Below are positions 17,957-25,839 of a stretch of DNA of 64,000 nt, in pieces. Numbering within the stretch: the stretch's first letter is position 1; every line of letters begins with the position of its first letter. The position numbers were made by a program, and so were the translations under genes. The DNA is from CAWHMS01 sp963830495. Its GTDB lineage: Bacteria > Actinomycetota > Actinomycetes > Propionibacteriales > Nocardioidaceae. The notes under the pieces are model-generated. The model was not told the origin of the DNA, ran no database searches, and saw only the letters and a list, made by a program, of their open reading frames with translations. Location of the stretch: NCBI GenBank assembly GCA_963830495.1, contig CAWHMS010000001.1, positions 1 through 64,000 of the forward strand, read 5' to 3'.

Positions 17957-18793
17957 ATGTCAGCCCATGAACGCACTTCTGCGCGCTCTACTCAGGCCCG
18001 GCCGAGCGCGACCGGCTGTTGTTCTCCTTCCTAGAGGAGGGGCTGCGGCACGGCGATAAGTGTCTGTGCCTGATCGACGATGTCGAGCCGACGGTGGTCC
18101 GGGACCGGGCCGTGGGACAGTTTGGCCCGGAGAACTCGCGACGATCGGCACAGCTCGACGTCAAACGAGCATCGGACGCCTACCTCCGGACGGGGGAGTT
18201 CAGCGTCGAAGACATGATGAGCTTCCTCTCCGAGAGCGTGGACGCGGCGATCGGGGACGACTTCGACCTCCTCCGGGCCGCCGTGAGATGTCGTGGGTGC
18301 TGCCCGGGCCCCCCGGCTGGGACGAGCTGTTCCGCTACGAGTCGGCCTCAACCACGCCGTCGAGGGGATGCCCGCCATCCTCATCTGCCTCTACGATCTG
18401 CAGAAGTTCGGGGCCGGCATGCTCGTCGAGGTGCTCCACACCCACCCCAAGGTTCTGCTGGACCGCACTGTGATCGACAACCCTCACTATGTGGACCCGA
18501 AGGAGTACCCGCCCCCGGCCGGTGTCAGCTCGGCAACCCGGTATCCCATGGTCAAGGTCGGTGCAAACGGCGAGGAGGAAACAGACCACGGGTGGGCGTC
18601 GCTCACCGACGCCGAGCTGCGCGTCACATCCCGCGTTGCTCGGGGGATGACCAACCGCAATATCGCCGAGGAGCTCTACCTCTCCCGCCACACCGTGGAC
18701 GCGCACCTCAAGCACGTCTACCTCAAGCTTGAGATCCACTCGCGAGTCGAGCTGACGGTGCTGGCCCTGCAGCACCACGGCTCCTTGGCCTAG
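17957..18793 (+). pseudogene. MEDS-domain LuxR-type regulator, frameshifted
   Basis: The N-terminal sensory part matches the MEDS (DcmR-like) domain: LYSGPAERDRLLFSFLEEGL, then HGDKCLCLIDDVEP, then MSWVLPGPPGWDELFRYES and GMPAILICLYDLQKFG. The C-terminus is an intact LuxR helix-turn-helix: SLTDAELRVTSRVARGMTNR, then NIAEELYLSRHTVDAHLKHV. Three frame changes are needed: just after the first codons, near 18285, and near 18350. The regulator could be functional if these are sequence errors. It is convergent with glnA. Confidence 0.7.
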
Positions 18794-18829
18794 CCCAAGC
18801 CGATCCCGCCCGGTCAAGAACACCCGCGA

Positions 18830-18845
18830 CGGCCATTTGTGGCCG
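18830..18845. terminator. Putative bidirectional terminator hairpin
   Basis: CGGCCA-TTTG-TGGCCG is a perfect 6-bp stem with a 4-nt loop, lying between the convergent MEDS-LuxR and glnA genes. There is no long T-run on either side. Confidence 0.4.
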
Positions 18846-18962
18846 GACTCCGACGACAGCACACGGGCCGCAGTCGAGGCCGTTCTCGCGGATCGTGCGG
18901 ACCATTTGCGGACTGTCGAGGGTGCTGGCAGGTAGAATCGCAGGTCAGCGCCCTGGCGACGT

Positions 18963-20381
18963 CTAGATGTCGTAGTAGAGCTCGAACTCGTGGGGGTGGG
19001 GGCGCAGCGCCACAGGTGCGATTTCGTTGACACGCTTGTAGTCGATCCACGTTTCGAGCAGGTCGGGCGTGAACACCCCGCCCTCGAGCAGGTACTCGTG
19101 GTCGCCCTCGAGTGTGTCCATCACGGCCCCCAACGATCCTGGCACCGTGGCGACCTCACCGAACTCGTCGGGCGGCAGCTCGTAGAGGTCCTTGTCGATC
19201 GGGTCAGGCGGCTCGATCTTGTTCCTGATCCCGTCGAGTCCGGCCAACAGCATCGCCGAGAAGGCGAGGTAAGGGTTGGCTGACGGGTCCGGGCAGCGGA
19301 ACTCGATCCGCTTGGCCTTCGGGTTGGCGCCCGTGATCGGAATCCGGATGCACGCCGACCTGTTCCGCTGGCTGTACACCAGGTTGACCGGCGCCTCGAA
19401 GCCAGGCACCAGCCGGTGGTAGGAGTTGACCGTCGGGTTGGTGAAGGCGAGCAGCGACGGGGCGTGCTGCAGGATGCCGCCGATGTAGTAGCGGGCCGTG
19501 TCGCTCAGGCCGGCGTACCCGCTCTCGTCGTAGAACAGCGGCTCGCCGTCGGCCCACACCGACTGGTGGCAGTGCATGCCCGAGCCGTTGTCGCCGAAGA
19601 TCGGCTTCGGCATGAAGGTCGCGGTCTTGCCGTTGCGCCAGGCGACGTTCTTGACGATGTACTTGAACTTCATCAGGTTGTCGGCCGTCGTGAGCAGCTG
19701 GTCGAACCTGAAGTTGATCTCGGCCTGGCCGGCGGTCCCGACCTCGTGGTGCTGCCGCTCGACGACGATGCCGGACTTCTCCAGCTCCAGCGAGATCTCG
19801 GCCCGGATGTCGGCGAAGTGGTCATACGGCGGCACCGGGAAGTAGCCGCCCTTGTAGCGCACCTTGTAGCCGCGGTTCTCCTGCTCGACACCGCTGTTCC
19901 AGGCCGCTGCAACCGAGTCGACGTGGTAGAACCCCTCGTTCTCCCGGGTCGCGAACCGCACGTTGTCGAAGATGTAGAACTCCGCCTCCGGCGCGAAGAA
20001 GGCGGTGTCGCCGATCCCCGTACTCTTGAGGTACTCCTGCGCCTTTCGAGCGATGTTGCGCGGGTCGCGGCTGTAGGCCTCACCCGTGAGGGGGTCATGG
20101 ATGAAGAAGTTGACGACCAGGGTCTTGTCCGCGCGGAAGGGGTCGAGGTACGCCGTCGTCGCGTCCGGGAAGAGCGCCATGTCCGACTCGTGGATGGCCT
20201 GGAAGCCGCGGATCGATGACCCGTCGAACATCAGACCGTCCTCGAACACCGCTTCGTCGAAGGACGAGAGGGGTACGGTGAAGTGCTGCATCACACCCGG
20301 CAGATCACAGAACCGTACGTCGACGAACTCGACGCCTTCGTCCCGGACGAACCTGAGCAACTCGTCGCGATTGGCGAACAT
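18963..20381 (-). CDS. glnA: Glutamine synthetase, type I-beta
   Basis: This 472-residue cytoplasmic enzyme joins ammonia to glutamate using ATP and forms a dodecamer. Family segments are visible in order: MFDGSSIRGFQAIHESDM, EAEFYIFDNVRF, KPIFGDNGSGMHCHQSVW, NPTVNSYHRLVPGFEAPVNL. Near residue 400 is the adenylylation loop KDLYELPPDE, with its Tyr, so activity can be tuned by GlnE. A four-site GlnR box lies 69 bp upstream of the ATG, indicating nitrogen control. It corresponds in position and neighbours to mycobacterial glnA1. Confidence 0.97.
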   Translation of the reverse strand: MFANRDELLRFVRDEGVEFVDVRFCDLPGVMQHFTVPLSSFDEAVFEDGLMFDGSSIRGFQAIHESDMALFPDATTAYLDPFRADKTLVVNFFIHDPLTGEAYSRDPRNIARKAQEYLKSTGIGDTAFFAPEAEFYIFDNVRFATRENEGFYHVDSVAAAWNSGVEQENRGYKVRYKGGYFPVPPYDHFADIRAEISLELEKSGIVVERQHHEVGTAGQAEINFRFDQLLTTADNLMKFKYIVKNVAWRNGKTATFMPKPIFGDNGSGMHCHQSVWADGEPLFYDESGYAGLSDTARYYIGGILQHAPSLLAFTNPTVNSYHRLVPGFEAPVNLVYSQRNRSACIRIPITGANPKAKRIEFRCPDPSANPYLAFSAMLLAGLDGIRNKIEPPDPIDKDLYELPPDEFGEVATVPGSLGAVMDTLEGDHEYLLEGGVFTPDLLETWIDYKRVNEIAPVALRPHPHEFELYYDI

Positions 20382-20449
20382 CCATCCTCCTCGCTGGCCA
20401 GCGGGCCCGGGGTGGCCCCTGGGGTCGGGTGCGACCCTAGGCGGGGGCG

Positions 20450-20487
20450 ATTTCCCCGCGGTGTCTGTGATGTTTCCTGCGTGTTAC
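20450..20487 (-). promoter_or_regulatory. GlnR operator of glnA
   Basis: Read on the minus strand, the sites are GTAAC, GAAAC, GACAC and GAAAT, each separated by exactly 6 nt. This is the a-b-a-b pattern of the actinobacterial GlnR box (GTnAC-n6-GAAAC repeated). It lies between divergent glnA and the RDD gene, ending 11 bp before the latter's GTG. GlnR itself is not encoded in the window. Confidence 0.85.
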
Positions 20488-20497
20488 GTTGCCGCCA

Positions 20498-20926
20498 GTG
20501 TCTGACGAGGGCGTCCAGGAGGAGTATCCCGGCCAGCGACGAGGCCTGCCCGAGCACGGTCCTGGCGCCGTGGCCGGCTGGGGCAGAAGGGTGCTGGCGC
20601 TGGTCATCGACTGGATCCTGTCGCTGCTGGTCGTCGGCGCCTTCATCGGGCAGGACGTCTGGGGTGGCGGTGGCGCCGCGCAATGGGCTCCGCTGGCCGT
20701 CTTCGCGACAGAGGCGTGGATCCTGACCACGCTCCTCGGTGGCTCAGCCGGTCAGCTGCTGGTCGGGGTGGTCATCCGACGTACGTCGGGAGCACGTCTC
20801 GACGCGGGTCGAGCGCTGCTCCGTACGCTGCTGATCTGCCTGGTCATCCCGCCGGTGGTCTACAACATGGACCAGCAGGGGCTGCATGACCTGGCGGTCG
20901 ACTCGATCGCCCTCAAGGGCCGCTAA
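20498..20926 (+). CDS. RDD-family membrane protein
   Basis: This 142-residue protein has a polar N-terminus and then an RDD domain: WGRRVLALVIDWILSLLVVG carries the R/DD signature at the start of helix 1. A second helix is near FATEAWILTTLLGG, and a third is near LLRTLLICLVIPPVVYNM. GTG 20498 is chosen; the frame begins at a TTG three codons earlier. It is divergent from glnA, matching the Rv2219A-glnA1 neighbourhood. A start 11 bp from the GlnR box suggests a very short leader or repression by GlnR. Its function is unknown. Confidence 0.75.
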   Translation: MSDEGVQEEYPGQRRGLPEHGPGAVAGWGRRVLALVIDWILSLLVVGAFIGQDVWGGGGAAQWAPLAVFATEAWILTTLLGGSAGQLLVGVVIRRTSGARLDAGRALLRTLLICLVIPPVVYNMDQQGLHDLAVDSIALKGR

Positions 20927-20949
20927 CCCGCCACCATCACCATCGCTCG

Positions 20950-21025
20950 CTTCACCGCGAGTTGCGGGAAGAAGCCCCGGATTTCCGGCCTGACTCGGAA
21001 CATCGCCCCGCAATTCGCGGTGAAG
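20950..21025. repeat. Long inverted repeat between convergent genes
   Basis: The left arm at 20950-20968 (CTTCACCGCGAGTTGCGGG) pairs with the right arm at 21007-21025 over 19 bp with one mismatch. The 38-nt loop contains a small CCGGA-TT-TCCGG palindrome. It sits between the RDD gene and the convergent DUF1365 gene. It may be a bidirectional terminator or a dispersed extragenic palindrome. Confidence 0.65.
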
Positions 21026-21035
21026 GGAAAAGCGG

Positions 21036-21881
21036 TCAGGATCCTCGGGCGCCGGTCTGCTCGCGATGGGGTCGGCGCCGTACGACGGGCAGCCGCCTCA
21101 TCCACAGCCACAGCCCGTGCAGCCTGATCAGCGCCATCACCCGCTGCGGCATGAGCGGACTCGTCAGGGAGGCACGCACGGCCGAGCCGGTCGTGACCGG
21201 CTTCGGGCGGCCGACGAAGCTGCCGGTGAACACCACCTGGTCTGCTTGCCGGAGCGTCACGAACGCGCCGACCCTGCCCTCGTCGAGCACGAACCGGAGC
21301 TCATACTCGCCGAAGACGCCCAAGAACGGCGACACGTAGAACGCCTTGTCGGTGCGAGCCGCCCCTCGACGATCCAGCTCGACGACGTAGCCGTGCCGCT
21401 CGCCGTACGTGTTGTGCACCTCGGCCAGCACCCCTTCGAGCCCGCCCTCGCGGTCGAAGACCCAGAAGACGCTCAGCGGGTCGAACGTGTATCCGAGAGT
21501 GCGCGCGTTGGCCAGCATGACGATCCGGTACGCCGACCACGCCGCGCCCTGCTCGCGCAAGAAGGCGCGCACGTTGTCGCCCAGGGCGGCCGACGGGTCG
21601 CCCAGGTGGTCGGCCGCTCGGAACGTGGCGAGCCAGCGCAGCCGTGCAGGGAGCACCTCCGGCGCGTCGACGTCGACGAGCCACTGATGAGCCCGGTAGC
21701 TGAATGAATGCTGGATCGGGTGGAAGCGGGCATGGCGAACCGTGCCGCGCACCAGCGACGGGACGTCGAGCCTCGCCCGGCCCGTCGGTGCGCTCCCGCT
21801 CCGCGCACTCGTGCGCTCCGAACCCGCCACGCGCACCGATGCGCTCCGCTCACCGGCGCGCTCCGAACCCGCCCAGCTCAC
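21036..21881 (-). CDS. DUF1365 family protein
   Basis: This 281-residue protein shows VRGTVRHARFHPIQHSFSYR, then YRIVMLANARTLGYTFDPLS, then VHNTYGERHGYV and KAFYVSPFLGV, all typical of DUF1365. GTG 21881 is chosen because it overlaps the stop of the upstream flavin gene as GTGA. The first 40 residues are low-complexity (AGSER repeated). DUF1365 genes are known companions of cyclopropane-type fatty acid synthases and this class of flavin oxidoreductase. It is the last gene of the transcription unit and probably acts in fatty acid modification. Its biochemical role is not established. Confidence 0.85.
   Translation of the reverse strand: MSWAGSERAGERSASVRVAGSERTSARSGSAPTGRARLDVPSLVRGTVRHARFHPIQHSFSYRAHQWLVDVDAPEVLPARLRWLATFRAADHLGDPSAALGDNVRAFLREQGAAWSAYRIVMLANARTLGYTFDPLSVFWVFDREGGLEGVLAEVHNTYGERHGYVVELDRRGAARTDKAFYVSPFLGVFGEYELRFVLDEGRVGAFVTLRQADQVVFTGSFVGRPKPVTTGSAVRASLTSPLMPQRVMALIRLHGLWLWMRRLPVVRRRPHREQTGARGS
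21813..21873. repeat. 16-bp direct repeat inside the DUF1365 5' end
   Basis: GCGCTCCGAACCCGCC occurs at 21813-21828 and again at 21858-21873, a 45-bp period. It encodes the repeated AGSER in the low-complexity N-terminus. Confidence 0.7.
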
Positions 21882-23224
21882 CAGTGAGCTCCGTAATGCC
21901 GCGCCGCGGCGACGCCGGACCTGCAGCCGTCTTCGTGGAACCCCCACCCGTGATACGCCCCGGCATACACCGTGCGCTCGGTCGCGAGCTCACCCAGCCT
22001 GCGCTGGGCCGCGACCGATGCGGGGGAGTAGACCGGATGGGTGTAGGTCATTGCGGCCACGACAGCCGCCGGGTCGACACGGTCGCGTCCGTTCAACGTG
22101 ACGACCAGCGGTGCGGACTCGGGGTGGTGCTGCAACCGGTTCATCCAGTAGCTGACCTGGACCACGTCGGAGTGGTCGTCGCAGCCGGACAGGCGGAAGT
22201 TCCAGCTGGCCCGCTCTTCGCGCCGTCGTGGCAGCACGCTCTCGTCTCGGTGCAGCAGCGTGTCGTTGCTGGAGTAGCCGATGGCGCCCAGCACCTCGAA
22301 CTCCGCCTCGGTCGGATCCGCGAGCAGTGCCAGTGCCTCGTCGGCATGGGTCGCGATCACCACACGATCTGCCTCGTGCTGCTCACCGCTCGAGTCCTCG
22401 ATGACGACGCGGTCGGCCTTGCGGGTCACGGCGGTCACCGCAGCCGAGGTCCGTACATCGGTGAGCTTCGCACGGAGGCGCTCGACGTACGTCGCCGAGC
22501 CACCTCGGACGACGCACCACTTCGGAGCGCCACGCGGGGTGAGGAAGCCGTGGTTGGCGAGGAACTCGAAGAGATACCGGGCCGGGTAGTCGAGCGCGTC
22601 GCGCCGGCCGCTGGACCAGACGCAGGCGACGACCGGCAGGGCGTAGTGGGCGACGAAGTCGTCGGAGAAGCCGTGTCGGGCGAGGAACGCGCCATACGTC
22701 TCGGGCGCATCAGCCGCTGGCGTGACCGAGGGGCTGCCGGCTTCAGCTCGCGCGTTCGAGTCGGCGGTGGCGCCGGAGGCCGGCTTCAGCTCGGCTGTGG
22801 CCAGTCTCTGGAACCGGCGGATCGACCTCAGCAGTCGCCAGAACCGCGGGTCGCCGACGCGCCGACGCTGCGAGAAGATGCCGCGCACGCCGCGGCCGCC
22901 GACGTACCCGAGACCACATCCGTCACAGCTGATGCCCATGCTCATCTCGGTGGGCACGATCTCGACGCCGAGCTCGTCGAAGAGGCGGCTGAGCAGTGGG
23001 TAGGTACGGTCGTTGAGCACGATGAAGCCGGAGTCGACGGCGCGCGTCGTGTCGCCGACGGTGACCTGATGAGTGTGCGCGTGACCGCCGAGCCGGTCGG
23101 CCGCCTCGAAGACCGTGACGTCATGAGTGCCGCGCAGCAGGTAGGCCGCGGTGAGGCCGGAGATACCCCCACCCACCACGGCGGCGGTCGGCCGATGTGG
23201 CGCCTGGGCTGGCTCGCTGGTCAC
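21878..23224 (-). CDS. NAD(P)-binding FAD-dependent oxidoreductase, amine-oxidase-like
   Basis: This 448-residue protein starts with the FAD-binding motif AAVVGGGISGLTAAYLL, then HDVTVFEAADRLGGHAHTH. It continues as the NAD_binding_8/amino-oxidase type that pairs with DUF1365 and cyclopropane-fatty-acid synthase genes. It carries a Ser/Ala-rich insert at about residues 148-172. The partner DUF1365 gene follows with a GTGA overlap. The cyclopropane synthase gene lies four genes upstream in the same direction. A role in desaturation or reduction of methylated fatty acyl chains is likely but unproven. Confidence 0.8.
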   Translation of the reverse strand: MTSEPAQAPHRPTAAVVGGGISGLTAAYLLRGTHDVTVFEAADRLGGHAHTHQVTVGDTTRAVDSGFIVLNDRTYPLLSRLFDELGVEIVPTEMSMGISCDGCGLGYVGGRGVRGIFSQRRRVGDPRFWRLLRSIRRFQRLATAELKPASGATADSNARAEAGSPSVTPAADAPETYGAFLARHGFSDDFVAHYALPVVACVWSSGRRDALDYPARYLFEFLANHGFLTPRGAPKWCVVRGGSATYVERLRAKLTDVRTSAAVTAVTRKADRVVIEDSSGEQHEADRVVIATHADEALALLADPTEAEFEVLGAIGYSSNDTLLHRDESVLPRRREERASWNFRLSGCDDHSDVVQVSYWMNRLQHHPESAPLVVTLNGRDRVDPAAVVAAMTYTHPVYSPASVAAQRRLGELATERTVYAGAYHGWGFHEDGCRSGVAAARHYGAHW

Positions 23225-23337
23225 TCGATCAGCCTAGCCAGGCTGCCCGCGGTCACGGATGTCGTCATACCCAGGGTTCGTCACCCGGGCCCGTCGGGAT
23301 CGGCGGGACCGGCTAGCCGCCGGCTGTGACCTCGACC

Positions 23338-24063
23338 TCAGCGTCGGCCGGTCTGGCCGCGCATGGCGGCCCGAGCCTGCTTCATGTTGGTCGGCATCGG
23401 GCCCTTGGGCATCGGGATCTGCGGACGCATGGCGTCCAGCGCCTTCAGCCGCTGCACCGCGTCGGTCACCTCGGCCGGGTGGATGTTCTTGGGCAGCTTC
23501 ATGATGTGCTTGGCCAGCCGCGGGATCGGCACCTGGTCGTCGCCGTCGCCCACCACGATGTCGTAGATCGGCACCGACTCTCCGACCACCCTGGCGTGCT
23601 TCTTCTTCTCGACGGTGAGAAGCTGTCGGACCCGGGTCGGCTGACCCTCCCCGACGAGGATCACGCCCGGGCGGCCGACCACTCGGTGCACGAGGTCCTG
23701 GTTCTTGGTGACGGCGATCGCCGACTGCACCTGCCACCCTCGCTTCAGCACGCCGAGCGCCGCCGCTGCTGCCCCGGGCTGACCCTCGATCTGCTTGTAC
23801 GCCGACCGCTCGGCGCGACGGCCGAACACGATGACCCAGGCGAGCAGCCCGGAGGGAATGCCGAGCAGCACCGCGGTGATCGGACCGGTGATGCCGGGGA
23901 ACAACCAGTACGCCAGCGCCCCGACGATCAGCCCGACCCCGAGGAACCACGCGAAGCAGATCAGCCCGACGTACTTGTCGCGCTCCTTGGTCATCTTGTA
24001 GGCGGCGCGGATGCGACCCAGTCCGGTGGGCTGGGCGTCTGGGTCCTTCTTCTTGCGGGCCAT
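23338..24063 (-). CDS. DUF4191 membrane protein
   Basis: This 241-residue protein has a basic start (MARKKKDPDAQ), two adjacent membrane helices at about residues 32-80 (FAWFLGVGLIVGALAYWLFP, then a second), and a long cytoplasmic C-terminal domain ending in a Met/Pro/Lys-rich tail. It matches the DUF4191 family (mycobacterial Rv2219-type), which lies next to lipA as here. It lies 24 bases after lipA, in the same direction. Its function is unknown. Confidence 0.85.
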   Translation of the reverse strand: MARKKKDPDAQPTGLGRIRAAYKMTKERDKYVGLICFAWFLGVGLIVGALAYWLFPGITGPITAVLLGIPSGLLAWVIVFGRRAERSAYKQIEGQPGAAAAALGVLKRGWQVQSAIAVTKNQDLVHRVVGRPGVILVGEGQPTRVRQLLTVEKKKHARVVGESVPIYDIVVGDGDDQVPIPRLAKHIMKLPKNIHPAEVTDAVQRLKALDAMRPQIPMPKGPMPTNMKQARAAMRGQTGRR

Positions 24064-24087
24064 GCTCGGTGTGCTGCTCTCTTGTGA

Positions 24088-25032
24088 TCAGGAGGTGGCT
24101 ACGGCGGAGGACGCTCGGGCCTCCAGCGCCTGACGGTACAGCCTCCCCGCCCTATACGACGAACGCACGAGGGGTCCGCTCATCACACCCGCGAAGCCGA
24201 TGTCCGTCGCCTCCTGCTCGAGCTCGACGAACTCCTCGGGCCTGACCCACCGCTCGACCGGGTGGTGCCGCGCCGACGGACGCAGGTACTGCGTGATGGT
24301 CACCAGGTCGCAGCCGGCGTCGTACAGGTCGCGGAGCGCCTGGGAGACCTCCTCACGCGTCTCGCCCATGCCGAGGATCAGGTTGGACTTCGTGACCAGG
24401 CCGAAGGCGCGCGCCTGGGTGAGCACGTCGAGCGATCGGTCGTAGCGGAAGGCGGGCCGGATCCGCTTGAAGATGCGGGGCACCGTCTCGACGTTGTGGG
24501 CCAGCACCTCCGGCCGGGAGTCGAACACCTCGGTCAGCAGCTCGGGGATGCCGTTGAAGTCGGGGATGAGGTTCTCCACCCCGGTGCCCGGGTTGAGCTC
24601 GTGGATGGCGCGAACGGTTTCGGCGTACAGCCAGGCACCACCATCGGCGAGGTCGTCGCGGGCGACGCCGGTGATGGTCGCGTAGCGCAGGCCCATCGTG
24701 CGGACGCTCTCGGCGACGCGGCGCGGCTCGTCGCGGTCGAGCGGATCCGGCTTCCCGGTGTCGATCTGGCAGAAGTCGCAGCGCCTCGTGCACTGGTCGC
24801 CACCGATGAGGAAGGTGGCCTCCCGGTCCTCCCAGCACTCGAAGATGTTGGGGCAGCCGGCCTCCTGGCAGACCGTGTGCAGGCCCTCGCGCTTCACCAG
24901 TGACTGCAGCTGCTGGTACTCAGGACCCATGGTGGCCCGGGTCTTGATCCAGGCGGGCTTCTTCTCGATCGGGGTCTCCGCGTTGCGCACCTCGAGGCGC
25001 AACAACTTCCGACCTTCGGGAGCAATCGTCAC
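24088..25032 (-). CDS. lipA: Lipoyl synthase
   Basis: This 314-residue radical SAM enzyme inserts two sulfur atoms into octanoyl groups on lipoyl domains. The auxiliary cluster motif VCQEAGCPNIFECWEDRE and the radical-SAM motif CTRRCDFC are both intact, and the late segment GVMSGPLVRSSYRAG holds the conserved RSSY. GTG 25032 is chosen because the product then begins MTIAPEGRKLLRLE, as in relatives. The frame to 25077 adds non-conserved residues. lipB is directly upstream. Targets SucB and the glycine-cleavage system are partly encoded nearby. Confidence 0.95.
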   Translation of the reverse strand: MTIAPEGRKLLRLEVRNAETPIEKKPAWIKTRATMGPEYQQLQSLVKREGLHTVCQEAGCPNIFECWEDREATFLIGGDQCTRRCDFCQIDTGKPDPLDRDEPRRVAESVRTMGLRYATITGVARDDLADGGAWLYAETVRAIHELNPGTGVENLIPDFNGIPELLTEVFDSRPEVLAHNVETVPRIFKRIRPAFRYDRSLDVLTQARAFGLVTKSNLILGMGETREEVSQALRDLYDAGCDLVTITQYLRPSARHHPVERWVRPEEFVELEQEATDIGFAGVMSGPLVRSSYRAGRLYRQALEARASSAVATS

Positions 25033-25086
25033 GGCGCCCAGCCTACGCGGTGCCCCAACGGCTGCACCCACGCGCAAGGCTACGGG

Positions 25087-25839
25087 TCACTGCTGCTGCA
25101 GGCCGTAGGTGACCGATGTTCCCGTCGTCAGGATGGGTTGGGGCGCCCGGGTCGGCAGGTCCGGAGATCGCTCGTACGGCGTCCAGCGCAACAGGTCGCG
25201 CAGGTGGCGCTCGAGGAGTGGCACCACCTCTGCCACCGAGACGTCGCGATCGGCCTCCCGGCTCAGGCTGGTGACCCCCGCATCGGCGATGCCACACGGC
25301 ACGATCGCGTCGAAGCCGTCCATCGAGTTGTCGCAGTTGAGGGCCAGCCCATGCATGGTGACGCCGTGCGAGACCCGCACGCCGAGCGCACCGACCTTCC
25401 GCTCCGGGCCCGCCTGGTCGGCAGCGAACCACACGCCGCTCCGCCCCGGCACCCGCCCCGGCGCGAGACCGATGTCACGGCAGGCCCGGATCATCGCCTC
25501 CTCGAGGCGGCGGACGAAGTCGACGACGTACACGTGGTCGGGAAGCTTGGTGATCGGGTAGGCGACCAACTGGCCGGGGCCGTGCCAGGTGATCTTGCCG
25601 CCGCGGTCAACCTCGACGACCGGGGTGCCGTCGGTGGGGCGCTCCGCGGGCTGGGTGCGCTTGCCGGCCGTGTAGACCGACAGGTGCTCCAGCACGACGA
25701 CCGTGTCGGGGATTGCGTCGTCGACTCGCTGAGTGTGCAGTGCGCGCTGCTGCTCCCAGGCGGTGAGGTAGTCAACGGCATCCGCTCCGAAGCCGGCGTA
25801 GCGGAAGTCGAGGTCGCTCACCTCACGAGTGTCGCTCAC
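25087..25839 (-). CDS. lipB: Lipoyl(octanoyl) transferase
   Basis: This 250-residue enzyme moves octanoate from acyl carrier protein to lipoyl domains. It carries GGKITWHGPGQLVAYPI, the Lys motif KVGALGVRVSHGV and the acyl-accepting Cys in IVPCGI. GTG 25839 gives a GTGA overlap with the upstream cyclopropane-synthase gene. A later GTG at 25821 is also possible. It is followed by lipA after 54 bases. Confidence 0.93.
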   Translation of the reverse strand: MSDTREVSDLDFRYAGFGADAVDYLTAWEQQRALHTQRVDDAIPDTVVVLEHLSVYTAGKRTQPAERPTDGTPVVEVDRGGKITWHGPGQLVAYPITKLPDHVYVVDFVRRLEEAMIRACRDIGLAPGRVPGRSGVWFAADQAGPERKVGALGVRVSHGVTMHGLALNCDNSMDGFDAIVPCGIADAGVTSLSREADRDVSVAEVVPLLERHLRDLLRWTPYERSPDLPTRAPQPILTTGTSVTYGLQQQ

